Positions 22,894 to 28,086 of a DNA stretch of 28,086 nt are shown piece after piece. The DNA is from Bacteriovoracaceae bacterium UBA6261. Its GTDB lineage: Bacteria; Bdellovibrionota; Bacteriovoracia; Bacteriovoracales; Bacteriovoracaceae. The stretch spans positions 13,801 through 41,886 of the forward strand of contig DJVH01000055.1 in assembly GCA_002440825.1 (NCBI GenBank). Reading direction: 5' to 3'. Under the pieces are notes generated by a model. That model was given only the letters and a program-made list of their open reading frames with translations, searched no databases and had not been told where the DNA came from. A program made the position numbers and the translations under genes. How positions within the stretch are numbered: position 1 is the stretch's first letter; each line of letters opens with the position of its first letter.

Positions 22894-23715
22894 TCAGAAG
22901 TGATAAAGCGTGGCGCTGGCAATTCGTAAGGCAGGCGTAAGCTCATTGCCGTAGAAGAAAAGAATAAGACCTAGTCTGAGTCCGGCCATAATAAGAAAAC
23001 GCAAAAACCAAAACGTCAGGGCCTTGGGAATACTGCGCCCTTCTCGGGCCATTAAACGCCTTAAGAAGAAGCCAAACAGAATGGTGGCGATCATCACGCC
23101 TCCAAAGCGAATCAACTTGTCCTGATCGTCTAAAATACGCGCCAGAGCGGGAATGGCCTCAGGGTCTTTAATCAATCGAACGGCAAGCAACATGATTTGT
23201 GGAAAACGGGCAATGTATTCGGCGGCCTTCGTCTCTTTTGTATTTTCTTTCAACGTGGCCATGAGCTCTGATTCAGACAATTGCTGCAAAGGACGCAAAG
23301 CTTCTCTGATGGCCTCAGAATATTTGATATTTTTTAAATCCTTTTTCTTTCCACCTTTTCCCATGCCCCCCAGAACGTTTTGAGCTTTTTTATAAGCTTT
23401 TTCCAGTTCGGGATCATTGAGTTGCCCTTTATCCAGTTCTTCTTCTGAAATTTCACCAGTGGCCTGCATCGCTTTGATGGCCTCGGCATCTGCTTCAACT
23501 TTTTTTTGGTCTTTATTATAATCGTGAAGAACTTTTTCAAGTTTTTGAGAGTCGTGAATTTCTTCTACTGCCTCATTTTGAGTCTCAGACTGAGGAACAG
23601 TTTCTGATTGTGGATCCTGGGCGAAAAGAACCGGGCCTTTGATGAAAAGGCCCAGTGTTAAAAGATAAGTAATAAACAGCGTTTTAAGCAATGGCCGTAC
23701 TCTTCTTGCTCGCAT
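22894..23715 (-). CDS. Membrane protein overlapping secF, unknown function
   Basis: This 273-residue protein has a signal sequence or first membrane helix (LLKTLFITYLLTLGLFIKG, cleavage possible after LFA near 32). A long acidic, Glu/Gln-rich, coiled-coil-like segment (about 35-110) and a Gly/Lys stretch (GGMGKGGKKK) follow, and at the C-terminus two or three hydrophobic helices (MIATILFGFFL, FLRFLIMAGLRLGLILFF). The start overlaps the last 32 nt of secF, so translation is coupled and the protein may assist Sec-dependent export. The charged middle domain would lie in the periplasm. It is not a standard member of the yajC-secDF cluster and I cannot assign a family. Confidence 0.75.
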   Translation of the reverse strand: MRARRVRPLLKTLFITYLLTLGLFIKGPVLFAQDPQSETVPQSETQNEAVEEIHDSQKLEKVLHDYNKDQKKVEADAEAIKAMQATGEISEEELDKGQLNDPELEKAYKKAQNVLGGMGKGGKKKDLKNIKYSEAIREALRPLQQLSESELMATLKENTKETKAAEYIARFPQIMLLAVRLIKDPEAIPALARILDDQDKLIRFGGVMIATILFGFFLRRLMAREGRSIPKALTFWFLRFLIMAGLRLGLILFFYGNELTPALRIASATLYHF

Positions 23716-24610
23716 TTTTCTTCATCTGCTCATCAGTAAACATTGTTGTTACCGCAGCGATGTAAACTGAAGAATAAGTTCCGAAAATAATTCCCAGTGA
23801 CATTGAAAAGAAGAAGTCTTTAATGGCCACACCACCGAAAAGGAAAAGGGAAACCGTCACAAAGAGGGTCGCTAATGAAGTAATGATTGTACGGGAAAGA
23901 GTATCATTAACGGCATCGTTGATGTGTTGACGGAAAGTTTTTGTTTTGTCTTTTTCTTCATGCTCGCGGATACGGTCGTAAACGATAACAGTATCGTTGA
24001 TCGAATAACCGATAATCGCAAGAAGGGCCGCAACCGTTTGAAGTGAAAACTCGTGTCCTGTCCATGCAATAAAACCGGCCACAACAATAACATCGTGAAA
24101 AAGAGAAATCATCGCACCTGGAGCGTAACGAAAGTCAAAACGAATCGCGAGATAAATCATAATCGCAAGAATCGCCCAGAACATCGCTTTAACACCTGAA
24201 AGACGAAGCTCAGCTCCGGCCTTAGGACCAACGATATCAACTTTTTGAATCTCCCCTTTTGTCTCAGGGCTTTTGTGTAGTTCTTCGGTGATTTTTTGAG
24301 TGATCTGGTTGAGAGATCCTTCTTCTGCCTGAACTTTAATAAGAACTTCGTTATCTTTTTCTTCGCCGATGGACTGAACAGAAACACCTTTCAGGCCCGC
24401 TTTATCCAGCGATTCACGAAGAGCGTCCAAGTGAACAGCTCTCTCAAATTTAGTCTGGATTTCTGCTCCCCCTCTGAAATCGACGCCGTAATTCATATGC
24501 GTGAAAATTCCATAGAGAGAAATGATAGTGAGGACAATAGATGCGCTCACGACGTATTTTGCTTTTCCCACGAAATCAATAGTCGTTCCGTGCTTAATTA
24601 ATTCGATCAT
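23684..24610 (-). CDS. secF: Protein translocase subunit SecF
   Basis: This 308-residue inner-membrane RND-family protein works with SecD and YajC to pull exported proteins through SecYEG using the proton motive force. It has a first transmembrane helix at about 20-40, the conserved periplasmic start GVDFRGGAEIQTKF, and a bundle of five helices in the C-terminal half with the motif YSINDTVIVYDRIRE. Length is typical. The Shine-Dalgarno GGGAG lies 8 nt before the ATG, 28 nt after the secD stop. It sits in the order tgt-yajC-tatA-secD-secF. Confidence 0.97.
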   Translation of the reverse strand: MIELIKHGTTIDFVGKAKYVVSASIVLTIISLYGIFTHMNYGVDFRGGAEIQTKFERAVHLDALRESLDKAGLKGVSVQSIGEEKDNEVLIKVQAEEGSLNQITQKITEELHKSPETKGEIQKVDIVGPKAGAELRLSGVKAMFWAILAIMIYLAIRFDFRYAPGAMISLFHDVIVVAGFIAWTGHEFSLQTVAALLAIIGYSINDTVIVYDRIREHEEKDKTKTFRQHINDAVNDTLSRTIITSLATLFVTVSLFLFGGVAIKDFFFSMSLGIIFGTYSSVYIAAVTTMFTDEQMKKNASKKSTAIA

Positions 24611-24638
24611 TATGAGACTCCCTTTCTTTCAACTTAAA

Positions 24639-26345
24639 TTAAATACTAAGAACCTGACCTTCTGTTTTATCCATATAAAGTTCAAACAGAAGATGAGACA
24701 CGTAATAGGCAGTGTACACAGTAACAACGATACCGATGAGAAGTGTTACCGCAAAACCTCTGATAGGTCCTGATCCAAAGTTAAGCAGACAGATACCAGC
24801 TGCAGCTGCTGTAACGTGGGCATCGAGAACGGTCCAAAGGGCCGAGTTGAATCCCAATTCATAAGATTTATAATTTGAAAGTCCTCTGCGAAGTTCATCG
24901 CGGATTTTTTCAAAGATAATGATGTTGGCGTCAACCGCCATACCGACTGTCAGCGCGATTCCCGCAAGACCCGGTAGAGTCAATGTTGCATCTATGGCCA
25001 CCAGAATAGCGATTGTAAAAAGAACGTTCAGAAGAAGCGTCACGACAGCGATGACTCCTGAAAATTTGTAATAAAGGACTGCAAAGATGAAAACAAGTGC
25101 ACAACCAATGATTGAGGCGATTTTTGTTTTTTCAATTGAGTCTTTACCAAGGTTCGGACCAACTGTTCTCTGCTCAAGAAAGTCCAGCTGAACCGGAAGA
25201 GCACCAGCTCTTAAAACAAGGGCAAGGTCTTTTGCTTCAGACATAGTCTTGTTGAAGTTGACACCCCCACCGAGTGTGATCTGAGCGTGTCCGCCACCGA
25301 TTTTTGCCTGAATAACCGGAGCTGAATAAACGTTTCCATCGAGAATAACGGCCATTCTTCTACCGATATTGGCGCCAGTCGCCTCTTCGAATCTTTTTGC
25401 ACCGGCCGCCTTGAAATCCATCGAAACGTAAGGTTCATTTTTCTGTTGATCGATCTGAACGCGGGCGTCTGAAAGATCGTCACCAGTAATTTTTGCAATC
25501 GATTCAACAACAAAAGGAATATTTGTTTCTTCACCTGTTGCTTTATTGACTTTCTTTTCGAAGGCCAGTTCATGACCTTCAGGAATATCCGTTTTCAAAA
25601 GCTCGTTCATTTTTTTCAGGTAGTCTGAAAAACGATCCCCTTTTTTATAAGTGATGCCGGCCTTTGTCGCTTTATCAAGCCAGCCCTGCATTGTCTGAGG
25701 AGCAATAGTATCGTTAACCATCTTGAATTCAAGCTTGGCCGTTTTACCAATAAGTTCCTTTGCGCGCTCAATATCGCGAACACCTGGAAGCTGAACGACA
25801 ATGCGATCATTTCCCTGCGCCAGAATTTCCGGTTCAGTTACCCCGAATTCGTCAATACGGTTACGGATAACTTCAATAGATTTTCCGACAGATTGCTCTT
25901 CGATTTGTTTTTTTATCAATGTAGAAAGAGCGATCTCGATTTTTTCGCCTTCGTCTTTCGTGATACGAACGTTGCCCTGATAGAATTCCTTGATCTTTGC
26001 TTTGGCCGCTTCATTATCTGTCGCTTTGGCCAATGTCAGTGAGATTTTTGGATCGAGAGCATCAGTCTCATCCAGATTTCCCGGAGTCATAACAATGTCC
26101 TGATCCTTTAGAGTCATTTCAATTTTTCTCGCGTAAGTTTTGACCTCGTCGCGATAAACTTTTTTGAAATCGATACCCATAATCATGTAGAGTCCGCCCT
26201 GAAGGTCGAGACCTAAATTGATTTTTGACTTAATCGGATAAGATCCGTTTTCATCAAAGTGCATCACTGTTGGTAGGAGAACGAGTACGGAAAGAACGAC
26301 AAAGACAAGTAGTACACTAAAGCGTACCCACCAGCTGGTTTTCAT
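24639..26345 (-). CDS. secD: Protein translocase subunit SecD
   Basis: This 568-residue partner of SecF has an N-terminal helix (VRFSVLLVFVVLSVLVLLP), then the conserved LGLDLQGGLYM and a large periplasmic domain (PGVRDIERAKELIGKTAKLEF region, DLSDARVQID, GRRMAVILDG). Five helices close the protein, with the motif VGMAVDANIIIFEKIRDELRRG seen around residues 465-485. The ATG at 26345 follows a GGGAG Shine-Dalgarno by 8 nt; an in-frame TTG one codon earlier is not preferred. A 13-bp hairpin lies between tatA and secD (26375-26411). Confidence 0.97.
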   Translation of the reverse strand: MKTSWWVRFSVLLVFVVLSVLVLLPTVMHFDENGSYPIKSKINLGLDLQGGLYMIMGIDFKKVYRDEVKTYARKIEMTLKDQDIVMTPGNLDETDALDPKISLTLAKATDNEAAKAKIKEFYQGNVRITKDEGEKIEIALSTLIKKQIEEQSVGKSIEVIRNRIDEFGVTEPEILAQGNDRIVVQLPGVRDIERAKELIGKTAKLEFKMVNDTIAPQTMQGWLDKATKAGITYKKGDRFSDYLKKMNELLKTDIPEGHELAFEKKVNKATGEETNIPFVVESIAKITGDDLSDARVQIDQQKNEPYVSMDFKAAGAKRFEEATGANIGRRMAVILDGNVYSAPVIQAKIGGGHAQITLGGGVNFNKTMSEAKDLALVLRAGALPVQLDFLEQRTVGPNLGKDSIEKTKIASIIGCALVFIFAVLYYKFSGVIAVVTLLLNVLFTIAILVAIDATLTLPGLAGIALTVGMAVDANIIIFEKIRDELRRGLSNYKSYELGFNSALWTVLDAHVTAAAAGICLLNFGSGPIRGFAVTLLIGIVVTVYTAYYVSHLLFELYMDKTEGQVLSI

Positions 26346-26374
26346 CAAAAAACTCCCTTTTATAGAATCAAAAT

Positions 26375-26411
26375 CAACTATACTTTTAAGTTAACCAAAA
26401 AAGTATAGTTG
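26375..26411 (-). terminator. 13-bp hairpin between tatA and secD
   Basis: Perfect arms (26375-26387 and 26399-26411) with an 11-nt loop precede secD on the minus strand. The following sequence (ATTTTGATTCTATA) is only moderately U-rich and the stem is AT-rich. It may therefore be a partial terminator or an mRNA processing/stability site separating tgt-yajC-tatA from secDF. Confidence 0.5.
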
Positions 26412-26442
26412 AATTATCAATAGATTTGCAAGGCAGAATATT

Positions 26443-26727
26443 TTAAGAGTGTTTTGTTGTGTCAGAAGTCGCGGCAGCAGGCTCAGAAGTTTCAACTTTG
26501 GTTGCAACAACTTCGACATCCTTCTTATCTGAATTTTTCTCAGCAGCCGCTACTTTTGTTTCAGTGTGAGGTTTATTCATTTCATTCATCATTTCATCGC
26601 GTGCCTTCTGGAACTCGCGAACGGCCTGGCCTAAACCTTTGGCAAGCTCAGGAAGTTTTTTCGGTCCAAGAAAGAGAAGAGCAATAATAAAAATAAGAAA
26701 TAATTCACCGGCGCCTAGTCCAAACAT
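26443..26727 (-). CDS. tatA: Sec-independent translocase protein TatA
   Basis: This 94-residue protein has a single N-terminal membrane helix (FGLGAGELFLIFIIALLFLGPKKLP), shown here by GELFLIFIIALLFLGPKKLP, and an amphipathic helix (ELAKGLGQAVREF). A charged, Ala/Glu/Lys/Thr-rich tail follows. The FGLG start, FLGPKKLPELAKGLG hinge and short length point to TatA rather than TatB, though Glu at position 8 is shared by both. TatA forms the pore for folded twin-arginine substrates. The Shine-Dalgarno AGAGGA precedes the ATG. TatC is not in the window; the gene's place between yajC and secD is unusual. Confidence 0.9.
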   Translation of the reverse strand: MFGLGAGELFLIFIIALLFLGPKKLPELAKGLGQAVREFQKARDEMMNEMNKPHTETKVAAAEKNSDKKDVEVVATKVETSEPAAATSDTTKHS

Positions 26728-26754
26728 ACGATCCTCTTGAAAATGATTTTTAAA

Positions 26755-27102
26755 TTACTTTTTTTCTGGTTCAAGGACAGATTTAGCAAGTCCCGCAATC
26801 TGGCTTTTTAAAACCTTAAAACGAACGCCTTCTGATGCTTCCAGGTCTACGATCTTATCACTGATTCCCACGATTGTGCCAATGAAACCAGATTTTGTAT
26901 AAACCTCATCTCCTTTAGCAAGTTTTGCTAAGATGGCCTGTTCTTCTTCAAACTTTTTCTTTTGAGGTCTGATCATAAGGAAATAAAAAATAACGAAGAC
27001 AACAACCAATGGCAGAAACTGCATCATCGGATTTTGTGGCGTTGTCGCTGCTTGTTGAGCGTGCGCCGATTGAATAAGTGTTTTGATAAGGAGTGAAGTC
27101 AT
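26755..27102 (-). CDS. yajC: Sec translocon accessory protein YajC
   Basis: This 115-residue protein has one membrane helix (FLPLVVVFVIFYFLMIRPQKK) with the hallmark FYFLMIRPQKK, then a small soluble domain GDEVYTKSGFIGTIVGISDKIVDLE, quoted in part as GDEVYTKSGFIGTI. YajC associates with SecD and SecF. The ATG at 27102 follows the Shine-Dalgarno AAAGGA by 6 nt. The longer frame to 27186 would overlap tgt and is rejected. It starts 19 nt after the tgt stop. Confidence 0.95.
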   Translation of the reverse strand: MTSLLIKTLIQSAHAQQAATTPQNPMMQFLPLVVVFVIFYFLMIRPQKKKFEEEQAILAKLAKGDEVYTKSGFIGTIVGISDKIVDLEASEGVRFKVLKSQIAGLAKSVLEPEKK

Positions 27103-27121
27103 AAGTGTTCCTTTAAAAAGA

Positions 27122-28086
27122 TTAATTCCAGATATTTGACTGATAAGAGTTATAGAACTTAGTGTAAAACTCGTCAAACTGATCATTTAAAATTGCGTTT
27201 CTAGCATCCGTCGTCATCTGCAGATAAAAATGCAGATTGTGATACGTGATCATGTTTCCTGCCAGGTATTCACCAACCGTGTAAAGATGTCGAATATACG
27301 CTCTAGAGTATCTTGCACAAACCTTACATGAACATTCCGGATCAGGCGGAAGAACGTCTTCTTTAAAACGCTCCTTCTTAATATTGAGTGGACCTCCTTT
27401 TGTCAGGAATTGTCCGTTTCGCGCGTTTCTCGTCGGTAAAACGCAGTCAAACATATCTATACCGGCGCGAATGCCATTTAAAATATCCAGTGGTTTTCCG
27501 ACGCCCATCAGGTACCGCGGTTTATCTTCAGGCATTGTGTGGGCGAAATTGTCGAGGAAGTTGACCATTTCTTCATTTTTTTCTCCGACAGAAAGTCCAC
27601 CGAGAGCGTAGCCTTCGAAATCAAGTTCTTTTAAGCGCTCCATGCATTCCGAACGCAGGTCAAAATGTAAACCGCCCTGGATGATGCCGAATAAATTCTG
27701 ATGGTCTTTTAATTGATAATCGCGGCAGCGCTTGGCCCATCTTAAAGTCAGCTCCATACTTTCGCGAAGTCGGTCTTTGGTGGCCGGAAGAGCGGGACAC
27801 TCGTCGAAGTTCATCACAATATCTGAACCCAAAGCTCTTTGAATCTCCATCGATTTTTCGGGAGAAATGAGATGTCTTGAGCCGTCGAGATGAGATTGAA
27901 AAGTCACGCCTTCTTCAGTCACTTTATTCATGGAGGAAAGAGAAAAAACCTGGTAGCCGCCGGAATCAGTGAGGATCGCGCGGTCCCATTTCATGAATCC
28001 GTGCAGACCTCCGCCTACTCTTTCAATCAATTCATGTCCGGGACGAAGATAAAGGTGATAGGTGTTTCCCACAATGATCTGGGCGT
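27122..28086 (-). CDS. tgt: Queuine/preQ1 tRNA-guanine transglycosylase (5' end outside window)
   Basis: This is the C-terminal 320 or so residues of Tgt, which swaps guanine 34 in the anticodon of tRNA-Asp, -Asn, -His and -Tyr for preQ1 in the queuosine pathway. Visible signatures are VGNTYHLYLRPG, ILTDSGGYQVFSL (substrate Asp-Ser), GGLSVGE, DMFDCVLPTRNARNG (nucleophile Asp), and the zinc site CSCKVCARYSRAYIRHL with a further His. The codon at 28072 is an internal GTG, not the start; about 60 N-terminal residues lie beyond the window. It is the first visible gene of the sec operon. Confidence 0.97.
   Translation of the reverse strand, partial: AQIIVGNTYHLYLRPGHELIERVGGGLHGFMKWDRAILTDSGGYQVFSLSSMNKVTEEGVTFQSHLDGSRHLISPEKSMEIQRALGSDIVMNFDECPALPATKDRLRESMELTLRWAKRCRDYQLKDHQNLFGIIQGGLHFDLRSECMERLKELDFEGYALGGLSVGEKNEEMVNFLDNFAHTMPEDKPRYLMGVGKPLDILNGIRAGIDMFDCVLPTRNARNGQFLTKGGPLNIKKERFKEDVLPPDPECSCKVCARYSRAYIRHLYTVGEYLAGNMITYHNLHFYLQMTTDARNAILNDQFDEFYTKFYNSYQSNIWN

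Noticed and set aside
27102..27186. Longer yajC start at 27186
   Set aside because: It would overlap the tgt 3' end and place extra sequence before the usual N-terminus; the ATG at 27102 has an excellent Shine-Dalgarno.
28070..28072. GTG as the start of tgt
   Set aside because: The residues before it (AQII) continue the conserved Tgt sequence, so the codon is internal and the gene runs off the window.

Overview
The window is about 28 kb of densely coded, moderately AT-rich bacterial chromosome from a Gram-negative organism. It has a SecDF-YajC/TatA export locus, several lipoproteins and signal-peptide proteins, a haem c protein and strong Shine-Dalgarno sites. The mix of a bacterial haemerythrin, a DUF900 lipoprotein hydrolase, E. 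coli-like LdhA and UmuDC, and many secreted unknowns fits the Bdellovibrionota/Bacteriovorax group. That placement is inference from gene content; no 16S gene is present.

Left part (1-8.4 kb). An NtrC-type response regulator cut by the window edge reads leftward. A 59-codon DUF1328 membrane protein follows, with a long RNA hairpin behind it. Next come oligopeptidase B (minus) and a divergent umuD-umuC pair (plus). A secreted protein with a His/Cys dyad pattern reminiscent of caspase-fold peptidases follows; its 3' end overlaps that of a TrmK-like methyltransferase. A small Cys-containing secreted protein and D-lactate dehydrogenase (minus) close this part.

Middle (8.5-20.2 kb). A plus-strand operon encodes a flavoprotein with a C-terminal Rieske domain, a four-helix membrane protein with an internal duplication, and a DUF3606 protein. 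Then come a small exported protein whose signal region carries a 12-bp tandem repeat, a large exported unknown, a 2H-phosphoesterase-like protein with degraded catalytic motifs, a cytochrome c'-like/TPR fusion, a membrane histidine kinase, a DUF900 lipoprotein, bacteriohaemerythrin, a histidine kinase that has lost its phosphoacceptor region, a secreted protein, and an ankyrin membrane protein.

Right part (20.2-28.1 kb). A structured inverted-repeat element abuts tRNA-Cys(GCA), followed by an HU/IHF gene, a Cys-rich lipoprotein, and the minus-strand operon tgt-yajC-tatA-secD-secF plus one overlapping membrane protein gene. In that operon YajC, SecD and SecF form the accessory complex of the Sec translocon, TatA serves the twin-arginine pathway, and Tgt acts in queuosine modification.

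The points I find most worth checking are the secreted His/Cys-dyad protein, the FAD-Rieske/FIHG-membrane/DUF3606 operon, the inverted-repeat element whose arm runs into the CCA end of tRNA-Cys, and the kinase with the deleted H-box. No CRISPR array, insertion sequence or prophage is visible.
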